DNA of 64,000 nt from Areca catechu (Eukaryota > Streptophyta > Magnoliopsida > Arecales > Arecaceae): the NCBI GenBank assembly GCA_021397845.1, contig JAHSVC010000030.1, positions 372,001 through 436,000 of the forward strand. Reading direction: 5' to 3'. A program made the translations under genes and the position numbers. The notes beneath the pieces are model-generated. The model had not been told where the DNA came from and searched no databases. It saw nothing but the letters and a program-made list of their open reading frames with translations. This document shows positions 24,446 to 36,465 of this stretch, piece after piece (positions within the stretch are counted from its first letter, which is position 1; every line of letters begins with the position of its first letter).

Positions 24446-24461
24446 CCAGCATCGCCGCCAT
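16067..24461 (-). CDS. CCT7: T-complex protein 1 subunit eta (CCT7), 14 exons, several with frameshifts
   Basis: CCT7 is a subunit of the cytosolic TRiC/CCT chaperonin, which folds actin, tubulin and other proteins in an ATP-driven ring. Exons (minus strand): 24447-24461, 24075-24333, 22621-22746, 22336-22537, 21278-21443, 21071-21203, 20764-20877, about 20455-20574, about 20253-20350, 20085-20174, 18310-18391, 18148-18236, 17989-18063, 16067-16171. They total about 1.67 kb, the size expected for a roughly 560-residue subunit. Landmarks: MAAML start, TTLGPRGMDKLIHDDKGNTT (exon 2), GDGTTTVVLLAGEF nucleotide loop (exon 3), MEISRYLRQHARTIAGKSQL (exon 10), and a Gly/Arg-rich tail ending GRGMRRR (exon 14). 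Exons 1, 3 and 10-14 are clean. Exon 2 lacks one base near its end, and exons 4-9 carry many one-base indels. Introns with GT-AG ends exclude a processed copy. It is either a real gene with assembly errors or a young pseudogene. Confidence 0.88.
24412..24442. repeat. (GA)n microsatellite at the CCT7 exon 1/intron 1 junction
   Basis: About 30 bp of AGAGAG, read as CTCTCT on the coding strand, begin 4 bases after the first exon's GT donor. CT repeats next to plant start codons are common. Whether it affects expression is unknown. Confidence 0.85.
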
Positions 24462-26589
24462 TGGAGCAGAGGAAGCGGGAAGCGAGCAAGGGGGAGCAAA
24501 GCGAGCGAAGGAAGGAGGGAAGAGAGGAGCGGGCGGTAGAAGGTTCGAGCGAGAGGGTTTCGGAAGAGAAGGAAGAGTTACGGCGTCGATAGGAGGGCGA
24601 TACTGGGGTTGCTTTGGGTTTGCTTCAGGTAAGGGCGCCCGCTCAGGTCCCTTGAGTTCCCTTCACCTCGATTAGGCTTTACTTTAAGATTGTGAAAATA
24701 ATGACGTGGCATGGCATGCTTCTCGAATATTTCACTTACTTCATGTTTATTCCCCATATATATTCTCAAGATAGACCACCTTTTGAGTTGATTTAGTGCA
24801 TTGCCAAGTAATCTTAAAAGATAATACAAATTTTTAATAATATAAATTGCTAACAATATAAGATTATAGATAACGTGGATTATTATACTTGATAATATTA
24901 TATTAAAAAATCAAGATTTTAAAAACTCTTGAATTAGATATATATTTTTATTATAAAATTATTTTTAATATATTATATTATAAAATATATTAAATATGAA
25001 TATTTATATTTTATAGGAAAATTAAAATAGGAAAAAATAGGTTTTTTATACTAAATAAATTTTTTATAAAAATTTATATATTAACAAATAATATATTTAA
25101 ATATATTTAAATATAATAATGAATAATTAAATTTATATTATCGGTTATATTATAGGAATATTATAATATCATATAAATATTATAATAATTTTTATATTCA
25201 TAATATATAACTAATAATAAAAGAATATTAATAGAATAGAGGAGAAAGTTATATTATATATATTCCTATTTATTATATATATTATCTATTTTATAAAATA
25301 TTATTATATCTATCATATTATATATTATAATGTTATATTATATATTATATTATATTATATTATAAGAGGAATGGAGAGGGGGTAGTAATATTGTCCAAAA
25401 ATTACTTTGAGAGGTAGTAATCTAGAAATCCACCCCTCCAAAGATAATCTAGATTATATCTTGAGAGGTAATTCAGATTACCATCCAGAAAAAATACCAA
25501 ATACAGTAATGCAGTGGAGCCCTATTAAATTATCAGCCTTCGAGATAGATTACCTGCTACCAAATGCAACCTTATCTTTTACCCTCATCCTCCTACCAGA
25601 GCTAGGGTCCAGTTGGGCTTGGAGCATGCTTATCCAATCTAATTTCATATTTTAGAATCAAATTCAATCCATTAGTTGATTAGGTCGGATAGAGTTTAAA
25701 TGTATTTAGATCCAATTCAAAATATTTGGATTTGAATCAAATTTGCAATACAAGCAAAGCTTCTAGCTATTTTTTAAACTAAAATATAATAATTAATAAT
25801 TAAATATAAATTATTAAAAATATAAATAAAATTAAAAAGAGTTGGCTTAAAGTTGAATTTTTATAACTCAAGTTTTTATTTAACAGTTTTTAATTTCATC
25901 TAAATAATTTATCATTTTTATATTTAAGGACTATATTTAAAAAAATATTTAAATTGATATATTTGAGGCTTATAAATATGAATCATAAAAAAGTAAAATA
26001 GGAATATTTTAATATAATTAAGTAAAAGTAAATGAGAGAAGATATAGTTTTGAAAAGAAAAAGAGAAAAGGAGGAGCTTTATACAATTCAGATTTTGAAC
26101 TTAGTTGGGTAGATTTTAATCAAATAGGGTCTATTTTTAGACTTGAATGATATATGGATTAAAGTGAAAAATACAAGATCCAAACCTAACTAAATTTAAA
26201 TCAAGTTTAATTTTTTCAACATATCTATTAGTCTTTTGATGTGAATTAGGTTGGGTTTAGACAAGTTGGGACTAGATCAGGTCATAGAGCAACCTCACCC
26301 ATTTGAAGCCCTATTTACATCCCATCCCAATGGAATTTTATTCTCATCCTCTTTTATTGGTGGCAAGAGCCTAGCACTGTTCAAACTAGAGTTCCATGAT
26401 TCTCTTTGATAAAATTGATAGGGAAGTCTAAACTCATGATGTCACTGTTGGATCCAAAATTGATCATTCTTGCATGGATGCCATGTGGCTTACTTTCTCA
26501 TCCACCAACTCAACTCCAGGCTACTTTATCAGCCAGCTCAAGCCATTCCACCTACCGATTCGGTATAGCAAGTAAGTTTTAATCTATGG
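24462..26589. other. Intergenic AT-rich DNA, with a possible old TIR element
   Basis: The first 150 bp would be the CCT7 5' UTR and promoter. The rest has no gene. From 24840 to 25370 it is extremely AT-rich (TATTATATTA-type). A segment at about 24793-25576 has ends that resemble each other as inverted repeats: GTGCATTGCCAAGTAATCT on the left and the complement of AGATTACC-x-ACCAAATGCAACC on the right. It could be a decayed MITE. From 25600 to 26390 there are T-rich remnants of possible repeat origin that I cannot classify. Confidence 0.35.
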
Positions 26590-26598
26590 GGAATTGAT

Positions 26599-27883
26599 AT
26601 CCGGTCCATTTTTTGACCAGAATTAAATTTTTAATCCTTGTTGACTCAAAAGACAACTCGGTACATACTTAGTTTTAAATTTTTAGAAGACAAAAATGCC
26701 TCTATTCAAAACCATTTTTCCCTTTTAATGTTTGAAATCCCGTATTTTTTCTATTCCCCGTTTTCGACGAGAAGCTCCAACGAACAAAATCGTCCCTTCC
26801 TGCGGCGACAGCACCAGCCCCCCTCCCCTTTCCCACGACCAGGTAAATTTGTATTCTCATTTCCTTCTTTTTTTATGGATGAGCTTGTTTCCAATATTCA
26901 GCAACTTGAGCGGACCAAGCCTCCGCAATTTCAGAATCACCAATGGCATGTTCTCTCCGGTCGGAATAGGTGGTTCCTTTCCTTAGAACCGTATTTGAAA
27001 GTTTCCTATCTCATACGGCTCAGCAATCGATTATTTTGGATTCACATAATTATGTTAAAATCTTCCTGGTGTTTCTTGTGATATTGAAGTGGTAGAAACT
27101 CTCAACTAAAGAAGGAACATGGACTACTTGTGATTAAATGCATCTTTTCTTTGTAGAGAGCATATAACAAATATATTGTGTACATATAACAAGCTTTGCT
27201 ATTGGTAGAAACTCTCGATTTAAAGAAGGAACATGAACTACTTGTGATTAAATGCGTCTTTCTTTGTAGGATATATGTAATATATTTATTATGCACACAT
27301 AACAAGCTTTACTATTTGAACAGAACGTGACATGATTTATTACTTTATCAATTTTAACCTATTACTTTAATGGTCCTAATTATGCCCATCTATTCTTTAA
27401 CTTGTAACTTTCTTTTTTTAAGATCTCTAGTTCCTTTCAATGATTTTCAATTGATTTGTATGAATTGATAAATAATATACATTCATGATCTACATCTGAA
27501 CAGATCTGATATATTCTGCATAAGAAATAATATCATCACATTGTTTAGTCCTTAGGTAACTTTTGTTTTATCCTTTCATTATGCTAAATATGATTAACTA
27601 CTTTCCCTCCACAGAAAGAGGGGTTAGTTCAGTCAAGAAACTAAGATACCGTAACAGTTTTTAACTATTGCAATGCTTTGATATCTGACAATAAAAACTG
27701 TTCCTTTATGTTAATTGTTCAATTATACGAAGCTCGTTAATTTATGCAACTTTTGGTTCCCTTTTTTTGGATATATATTGGCTCAATATTAGTTTCATTC
27801 AGAATCATTGAATTTATGTGGCTATTTAGATATTATGAAACATAATTGTGCTTTTTTGGAAATAAATGGAGTGTGCAGAGTAG
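26599..27883 (+). other. 5' region of the Ulp1 gene within the MULE
   Basis: It includes the terminal repeat, then a C-rich segment (about 26760-26840) that looks like a 5' UTR exon ending at a plausible donor CCAG/GTAAAT near 26842. A 113-bp tandem duplication follows at 27091-27316. No coding domain is recognised; the 147-codon open stretch at 26638-27081 is probably chance. Confidence 0.4.
27091..27316. repeat. Tandem duplication, about 113-bp unit, two copies
   Basis: GGTAGAAACTCTC at 27091 recurs at 27204, and the following sequence (AAGAAGGAACATG, CTACTTGTGATTAAATGC, TTCTTTGTAG, ATAACAAGCTTT) repeats in the same order with small differences. Confidence 0.88.
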
Positions 27884-30800
27884 ATGATGGCTACTACTAG
27901 GGAAGCAAAGGATTTTGTATTGACTCAACAAATATGATAAATAGAAGGTATTATTTTAATCACTATGTGGATGTTATGAAAGAAATTATGAAGTCCATGT
28001 CCAAGGAGTAGAAGGCAAGAGTGTCTATGACTCTATTGGTCATTTGCTACATTTTCCATACATCAAGCAAAGCAGGCCATTATTATATGCACTACTCTCC
28101 TGATGGGATGATGACAAGGAGGGCATTAAATTGATAAGATTGTGGTTCCTTTTGTGGAGACTGAAATTGCCTTCATTCTTGGTTTGAAGGCCACAGGTAG
28201 GAGATTGATTTTTATAGCAAAGGGAGTGTGCAGTCGGACCTTATCACTTGTTTTTTTAATGGTGACTATAATTAACTACTAGGGATGCAGTTAAAAATAA
28301 ATTATTGTATCTTGTTGGAAAGTCTGGGTTGCTAGATGTAGAGATTTTACAAAATGTTGGATTATTTATCTTTCTGTAACTATTCTTTTTCCAACTGTCC
28401 ACTATCATGTTAATCCTAAAGCATTATGTCAGTATGTTGATGATTTGGATCGCCTGGAAACCTATAGTTGGGATCTTGCTATTTTTACTTTTCTCCGACA
28501 GAAAATTCCTCATCTAGCGAAGAGTGTGCACATAAAAAACAAAAATAGAAATGGGTGTGCTGAGTGTATGGAAGGATTACTGTGACTCTAGTGGTATGCT
28601 TTTTTATTTATACTTTTGATTTAATTATTTGATAGTTAATCTAACATTATTTTCGTTTACATTACTTTATTATGCAGGTATGGGCTGTTGAGCATGCGAA
28701 CAGTCTAATTGGAAAACATAGACCACCATTAATGTATCATCATCTCTTGCATTGGAGCAATGCCCCATTCCCTCGCAAGGTGGAGGCGATCACTGAAGTT
28801 ATAAAGAAATTAAAAAGATTTGAGGTCTTACATTTTGTATCTAACATAATATATATTTAAAATGAAGTATAACTACATTTTTTTGTCCTTTGTCAGGTAT
28901 TGAAGATGATAGAGCCTAAGGAGGATGAGTTGCACCTCCTATTAAAAGAAGGCCATAAGGGATGGATCCGGTACAAGGACAGGCATGTTGCATCATTTAA
29001 AATAGCTCTCTTTTTAGCAACACTAGCTTAAATCATGTACTATGTAACTGTGTACCTAATATGTATATGATACTATGTTAATTTAATTACGTGCAGCAAG
29101 TTTTGTCATCTAGCCAGCCTAAACAACATCCAATTCATGCTTTACAGACATGTTTGGCAGCATTTGAAAGGGCCTTGATTTGCCATGGTTTTCACTTTGA
29201 GGACCCTCAACCATCAAAGATATCATAGCAGAAGAAGATGCACAGATTCATGCCTTTGATATGAAGCTTTCATTCATAAGAAGACCCTCCGGGATAAGGG
29301 TTTATTGCCGACAGATGACACTGAAGGCATGGATATGCATCATGTTGAGGTTAGTTTTCTACTCTAATCATAATACAATATATAGATATGATATCATTTA
29401 TGATCTAAATAATTTTTATTATTTAGGTGAGGGCAGAGTATTCTTCTCCACATGAACAGCCCACACAGCTGAAGGGGAACCTTGTGTCCCTTATAGCAAT
29501 GAAGATATGGAGGTAGTAGTCAAATATTTATTTTTTATATATATTTATTAGTGCTTATTATGTCCTAACTGCCTTTATTTTTATCTGACAAAGGTTGTTG
29601 AAGTTGAGTGCAATAAGGAAAGTGCCACTGCGAAACATGTCATCATTATGTAGGTGCATGAAAATGGGACCTCATGAGAGAAACCTAGTGAGAAGGGAAA
29701 AGCCATATCATACTTTTCTAAGACTTACAAACGTGCAAGGAAAAAACAACAAGAGGGTAACATAGTTGAAAGTAGTATGGCCTTACCCACCACCAAGAGT
29801 GATCTAGATGCTTTAGATCCTTTAGAGCATATAAGTATTGCATTGATGGAGCTGCATCAGTCAGTTAAGAATCAAGAAGATCAATCTCTTCCTAGAAAGG
29901 TGTAGTTATTATGTGCATGTACTTATTATTAATCACTATGATAAATTTGTCTTCATATTGCGTGTGCTTGTATGACTCTAATTTTAAACATTTAATACAC
30001 TTAAAATATTATTTTTATTTTATCATTTTATAGTATATTCAAGATTATAGTACAGTTATAGATGTTGAAACATCAGTGGTCCTAGATATGACATTACAAT
30101 TGGCATGAAGGGGCACCTATCACGGGAAGGGAAAAGGTGTACTCCCATCTTATCTTAAACCATCAATTGATTTCTACATTAACAAAGATCGTTTTGAGTA
30201 AGCCATATAATTATTTCTATATATCATTCTTCATATTACTTCTTTTGTTTATATCTGCATTTTTTATATGGTGAGAATATCTGGGAGGATCCAAATACAT
30301 CCAAACCTTCTTGCACATGCCATGCATTAGATCAACTCCTTCATGATGGGCCACTTTGGACTGATGTATGAAAATTAATTACTGGTCCATTTCCATTGAT
30401 CTTGATTTTTTTTTGATGCTAACATTATATTTTTTTGAATCATGTATAGCTCATTAATGTATTTTCCACATCATGGAGCTATCCACAAAGAGTATAGGGA
30501 GCTTATGGAGAATGCTACTTTATTTTTGCATTGTGAGATACAGGTACAATAATTTAAGAATCATTAATTACCAAGTTTTCAAAGTAACACATCTTATCAA
30601 TCAATATTATTTTTCTTGTATCTCTATTTCTTGTAGACTACTGTGCTTCAATCCCTTTCAAGGGTCACCTTAGTCATCCCTGAAATTACAAAAATATCAT
30701 AGATTCAGCACAACCAAGTATAAAAAAATAGATGGTCGATATCTATTTATCATACCTCAAACAATGTAGATACTTATTCATCATGATGAACACAGCATGG

Positions 30801-31281
30801 CATTGGTACCTGCTAGTTTTGGATTTGAAGGACCAATAATTTTACTGCTACAACTTGATGTGGAGCATCAATGTATCAAATGATGCAAATAGATATGTAT
30901 GTAACATTGTTTGACATTTGTGTTGTTGCTTATATGTATAACAACTTGTCTAACTAACGTATTATATTTCGTACCATGCTTGTATAGGCAATGTTCATAC
31001 ATTTTTGGTTGTCCGAGCAAGTAGGATTCCACATCCCTGAAGGTCAAGTTCATAATGTTCATGACTCTGCACAGCAAAAGTTTGACAGTGTAGATTGCAG
31101 AGTGCCTATGCTGATATTTGCCGAGATCCTTACAAGAGGAAGCTCGAGATCGTTACGTGATGATTTTAAGGAAGATGCATCATTATATAGGAGCTGGGTT
31201 GCAGGAAATATTTCATTCCATTTGTACTCTGCTACTTATAAAAATTTTGGTTATGGTATGAAAGGAAGATGCAAAGTATAA
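27884..31281 (+). pseudogene. Ulp1-type (C48) cysteine protease gene of the MULE, broken
   Basis: A multi-exon transposon gene, now with many stops. The N-terminal region (27884-29000) has SLIGKHRPP, HWSNAPFPRKVEAI and a DDLDRLETYSWDLAIF-like block, typical of the long upstream part of transposon Ulp proteins. The C-terminal catalytic region shows WHWYLLVLDLKD with the catalytic His codon at 30801-30803. FDSVDCRVPML follows with the catalytic Cys codon at 31096-31098, then FAEILTRGSSRSLRDDF. The usual DCG has become DCR. I could not place the catalytic Asp with confidence. Active relatives are predicted SUMO-type peptidases. The start is the ATG after a plausible CAG acceptor at 27879. Confidence 0.75.
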
Positions 31282-32454
31282 AAGATTAGGACATCTTTAG
31301 TCTCAAAACAATCTTAAAAGTTTGTTTCAATTACAAATACTGTCGTTGTACCTATTTCATACATATAAAGTGGTAAATTAATACAATTCAAAAATTTTTG
31401 TACAATGTGCCATGTCTCAACATGCAGCAGGCTTAATTGATTGTAACTGTCAATAACTGTATTTGTATGCCATTTAACTGTTATGTGCAGAGCTAAATGA
31501 ACTGTGTGCCATTTAATTACCAACCATTTAATTACCAAGTTTTTAAAAGAAGTCATTGTTACAAAGCTCTAGATACCACATAAGGCCTTTTTGGATGCTT
31601 TACATGCACTGTTTGTAGATAACTTACCTTTTGTTAAGAAGCGAGAAGGATGGAAGAGTGGCAGGGAGAGAAGAATGTTTCATTATACATCACTGTCTTG
31701 TAATCTAGAAATCAGGAGGATTACATATTCCCTTTTGTTATTCTAATTTTGCTGTAAGATGGTGAGGTTTCTAGGGGAATTGTCATATTATAACCACTAT
31801 CTTGCAATCTAGAAATTAGGGGGATTACATATTTCCTTCTGTCATTCTAATTTTGCTGTAAGATGGTGAGGTTTCCAGGGATGATAGATGCAAAGCATCC
31901 AATCATGTCCTTGTTGAACAGGGAATATCCCAAACATCTATTGATCTGGCCAATGGAGGTTGAATGGGCAAAAAAATATTACCAATATATCACTGCCAGA
32001 TGATGCAAAAAGCATATATGAACTATATTAATGATTCATATAGATGAACTGTATCATGTCAAGCTACTCACTCAACATCATCTTGTATGTTGTTTTACAG
32101 GCTGCATGCAAAAAGATGGAGGTTGTAAATTCCAATCATGTTATGAAACACATAAACTTCTATCTCCAAACTCACACATACATCAACTCTTGGGATTAAT
32201 GTAGATTCTAGTTGATATGATCCATAAACAAAACATATTTGATACAAAAACCTGCTATAGTGAGCATTTAATGCTAGCATTATTTACTTTTAGAAATTAA
32301 GCTAGTTTAGTTAAATAACTGTGTGTAATAGTAAAATAACTGTATATTATTAATAACTGTATGTAGTAGTAATTTAATTATGTGCCAAATTAATTGTATA
32401 ATAGCTTAATTTAATTATGTATAGTATAATATGTCGAAGCTTATTATTACAGTA
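31282..32454. other. Spacer after the Ulp1 gene, with a 104-bp duplication
   Basis: No gene. A block beginning TCTTGTAATCTAGAAATCAG at 31696 recurs at 31800 (period 104 bp) with a few changes, to about 31886. Degenerate AACTGT-GTGC words like those of the following array appear at 31440-31510 and 32310-32410, so the array may once have been longer. Confidence 0.6.
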
Positions 32455-35440
32455 AAAAGTTTGAACATTCATTAAGATAAGAACAACCCGATATCAACAG
32501 TCCCATTAATATTGTGCCAATTCAGGATTCAGCAAGATAAAGTACAATGTGGTATATATCAACATTGTGCTAATTTTACTTCTTTCAGTAAGATATTAGA
32601 GCATTTCGGTACATAGCCCTAATATGAACATTATGCCAATTTTACAATGTGGTATATATCAACATTGTGCCAATTTTACTTCTTTTAGTAAAATATTAGA
32701 GAGTTTCGGTACATAGCCCTAATAGAACATTGTGCCATTTTACAAGATGGTATATTCAATATTGTGTCAATTTTACTTCTTTCCATAAGATATTAGAGCG
32801 TTTCGGGACATAGCCCTAATATGAACATTGTGCCAATTTTACAGGGTGGTATATATAACATTATGCCAATTTTACTTCTTTCAATAAGATATTACAGTAT
32901 TTCAGTACATAGCCCTAATGTGAATAAATATTCAGAATTAGAATTTATTGACATAAGAACTGATATCACAATAGCCCCATTAACATTATGCCAATTTTGT
33001 TATAGCAAAAGCCCTATTAACATTATGTACTATTAAATAATTATGTGCAGAACTAAAATAACTGTGTACAGAACTAAATAACTGTGTGTAATCTTAATGT
33101 GAAGAACTAAAATAATAACTGTGTCAAAACTAAATTAACTGTGTGCATAACTAAAATAATTATGTGCAGGCTTAATTTAACTGTGTGTAAGACTAAAATA
33201 ATTGTATGCAGAATTAAATTAACTCTGTACAGAACTAAATAACTGTGTTTTGATACATAGCCCTAATATGAATATTGTGTCAATTTTACAAGGTGGTATA
33301 TATCAACATTATGCCAATTTTATTTCTTTTAGTAAGATATTAGAGTGTTTCGATACATAGCCCTAATGAGCATTGTGCCAATTTTACAAGGTGGTATATA
33401 TCAATATTGTGCCAATTTTACTTCTTTAGTAAGATATTAGAGTGTTTTGGTATATAGCCCTAATATGAATATTGTGCCAATTTTACAAGGTGGTATATAT
33501 CAACATTGTGCCAATTTTATTTCTTTCAGTAAGATATTAGAGCGTTTCGATACATAGCCCTGATATGAACATTGTGCCAATTTTACAAGGTGGTATATGT
33601 CAATATTGTACCAATTTTACTTTTTTTAGTAAGATATTAAAGTATTTTGGCACATAGCCCTAATATGAATATTGTGCCAATTTTACAAGGTGATATATAT
33701 CAACATTGTACCAATTTTATTTCTTTCAGTAAGATATTACGACGTTTCGGTACATAGCCCTAATATGAACAAATATTCAGAATTTAGAATTCATTGACAT
33801 AAGAGCTGATATCATAATAGCCCCTATTAACATTATGCCAAATTTTATTATAGCAAAAGCCCTATTAACATTGTGTGCTATTAAATAACTGTGTAGAACT
33901 AAAATAACTGTGCAGAATTAAATAACTGTGTGCAGTCTTAATGTGCAGAACTAAAATAACTATGGTCAAAACTAATTAACTGTGTGCAGAACTAAAATAA
34001 CTATGTGCATGCTTAATTTAACCATGTAGGACTAAAATAACTATGTACAGAATTAAATTAACTATGTGCAGAACTAAAATAATTGTATTTCGATACATAG
34101 CCCTAATATAAACATTGTGCTAATTTTACAAGGTGGTATATATCAACATTATGCCAATTTACTTTTTCAGTAAGATATTAAAATATTCGGTACATAGCCC
34201 TAATATGAATATTGTGCTAATTTTATAAGCTGATATATATCAACATTGTGCTAATTTTACTTCTTTCAGTATATATATTAGCGTTTCAGTACATAGCCCT
34301 AATATGAACAAAAATTTAGAATTTAGAATTTATTGACATAAGACTGATATCACAATAGCCCCATTAACATTATGACAAATTTTGTTATAGCAAAAGCCCT
34401 ATTAGCATTGTACACTATTAAATAACTGTATGCAGAACTAAAATAACTGTGTGCAGGCTTAATTAATTGTGTACAAGCTTAATTTAACTGTGTGCAGGCT
34501 TAATTTCACTTGTAAACTAAAATAACTGTGTGCAGAATTAATTTAACTGTGTGCAGAACTAAAATAACTATGTGTAAGCTTAATTTAACTATGTCAGAAC
34601 TAAAATAACTGTGTGCAGGCTTAATTTCATTGTGTGAACTAAAATAACTGTATGCAGGATTAAATTAACTATGTAGATTTAATTTAACTGTGTGCATAAC
34701 TAAAATAACTGTGTAGTCTTAATGTGCATAACTAAAATAATTGTATGTAAAACTAAAATAACTATATGCAGGCTTAATTTAACTGTGTGCAAAACTAAAA
34801 TAACTGTATGCAGAACTAAAATAACTGTGTACATGTTTAATTTAACTACATGCAGAACTAAAATAACTATGTGCAGGCTTAATTTAACTGTGTACAGAAC
34901 TAAAATAACTATGTGTAGAACTAAAATAACTATGATAGGCTTAATTTAATTGTATATAAAACTAAAATAATTGTGTGCAGAAATAAAATAACCGTGTGCT
35001 ACGTTAGTTAATTAACTGTGTACTATTAAAAATAATGCCAAATTTCGGATGTTAAATCCCCCTTAAAAATATTGTGCTAAATTCAGGATTCAGTAATATG
35101 AAGTACAAGATGGTATATATCAATATTGTGCCAATTGTATTTCTTTCGATGAGATATTACAGCATTTCGGTACATAACCCTATATGAACAAAAATTTAGA
35201 ATTTAGAATTCATTGACATAAGAGCAAACTGATATCAATAGCTCCATTAACATTAAGATAAGAACAGAATTCGATATCAATAGCCTCATTAACATTAAGA
35301 TAAGAATAGAATTCAGAATATAGAATTCAAAAATTTAGAAATTCAGAATTCAGAATTTAGTAAGATAAGAACAAACAAATATCAACAACCCTATTAACAT
35401 TATGCGAATTCAATTGTTAAGAGAAAAATACAAAATTCAG
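32455..35440. repeat. Higher-order tandem repeat array between the convergent MULE genes
   Basis: Two repeat types alternate. Type A is about 98 bp (TACATAGCCCTAATATGAAC, CAATTTTAC, GGTGGTATATATC, AGTAAGATATTAGAG). Type B is about 21 bp (AACTAAAATAACTGTGTGC and GCTTAATTTAACTGTGTGC). A single-copy linker (TAGAATTCATTGACATAAGA to AAGCCCTATTAACATT) joins an A block to a B block. Order: A (32600-32930), linker, B (33020-33245), A (33250-33770), linker, B (33885-34090), A (34095-34310), linker, B (34425-35010), then partial A and linker. Linker spacing is about 840, 540 and 880 bp. The array starts and ends with the same variant (ATTCAGGATTCAG near 32520 and 35083). Non-coding. Confidence 0.88.
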
Positions 35441-35469
35441 AATAAGCCTTCTTTCTATTATGCCAAATT

Positions 35470-36465
35470 CAGTTGTTTCAGTAACAAAGAATATTAAATG
35501 TAGAACAACAACAGATGTAACTCAATAATCTCATTACAAGTCCTTCTATTATGTCCTTTTCTGCATCGTCCATGTTGTGTAGTTCTCGATGAATCCATTT
35601 ATGAAGCTCTTCTCTTCTTCCTAGGCCTACCAGGATGAGTCTTGATGATCGGAGGTAAAATATGCACTTCATTTGAACTACCATGGCTCATCTCAATATC
35701 AGGAATTGGATTGATACATTCTTTATATGCTGCTCTATACATTTCAGCCTAAAAATAAGTATCAGTGAAGTGATATATGACCTGCCAACCTTCTTAATGC
35801 ATGCACATGCATGCTTACATGGCATCCAAAAGATTTGCCATTCACTATAAGAGAACGTGCAATCTTTTAGGTCAACCTTACATGAGTACTTTATGTCCTT
35901 TTTATCATAAAACATGATGCTTGATGTAAACACAGATACCTTCTGACCCTCTTCCGCATTTCTTTGCAATACTTTTTTGGATCAGGACAAAGATGGGTTT
36001 GGATGCTATGTCCTCGCATTCGTCTAACATGCATCAATTGCATAATTTGAAGTCTTATATGATCAACCATCTGAGGAATAGCAAGATGTCGAGCCTCTAG
36101 GATTCACTATTAAAACATTCAGCAACTTTAGATGTCATAATACCCCAACGCAAACCTGAAAATACTGAATTTGCCCAATGCTCTGGCTTTGAATGTGTTA
36201 TAAAGTTATTTGCACTTGGGACTTTAGCTACAAGTTTACTCCTTAATTTTTGGAAAATATTTAGTCTTGGAGTATATGCAGCAGCATTTAACAAATCAAC
36301 CAACCTCTTCCTTTCAACTGCACGATAATGAGCAAACATCTGCACGTATATAATGATTGTATGCTAACATGCCTTTTAATTTAAAAATTAAAATTATAAG
36401 TTTTGATAAGGGTGTTGCCTGCTGATTTTTAAATTTTCTTTGATATGACGAATGCAGTAAGAGTA
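35470..36465 (-). pseudogene. mudrA-type transposase of the Ulp1 MULE, C-terminal half
   Basis: Read leftwards from the Gypsy insertion: YCIRHIKENLK (about 36460-36430), HWANSVFSGLRWGIMTSKV and AECFNS (about 36180-36100), where E is the last acid of the DDE triad. A SWIM finger follows with DCTFSYSEWQIFWMPCKHAC (about 35880-35810), and then a tail with a PPIIKTHPGRPRKK-like segment (about 35650-35600). Stops and frameshifts occur. It is the continuation of 58968-60427; the Gypsy entered between the second Asp and the Glu. It faces the Ulp1 gene across the repeat array. Confidence 0.85.

Noticed and set aside
16067..24461. CCT7 as a processed (retrotransposed) pseudogene
   Set aside because: Introns with GT-AG ends are kept, so it is not a reverse-transcribed copy.
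24122..24592. 156-codon ORF opposite CCT7 exons 1-2
   Set aside because: A shadow of the conserved CCT7 coding strand running into a GA microsatellite.
26638..27081. 147-codon ORF near the left end of the MULE
   Set aside because: Crosses the terminal repeat and a probable 5' UTR donor; no domain.
34722..34949. 75-codon ORF with repeated KITVCR-type units
   Set aside because: Translation of the 21-bp type B units (63 bp is three units); no start context or domain.
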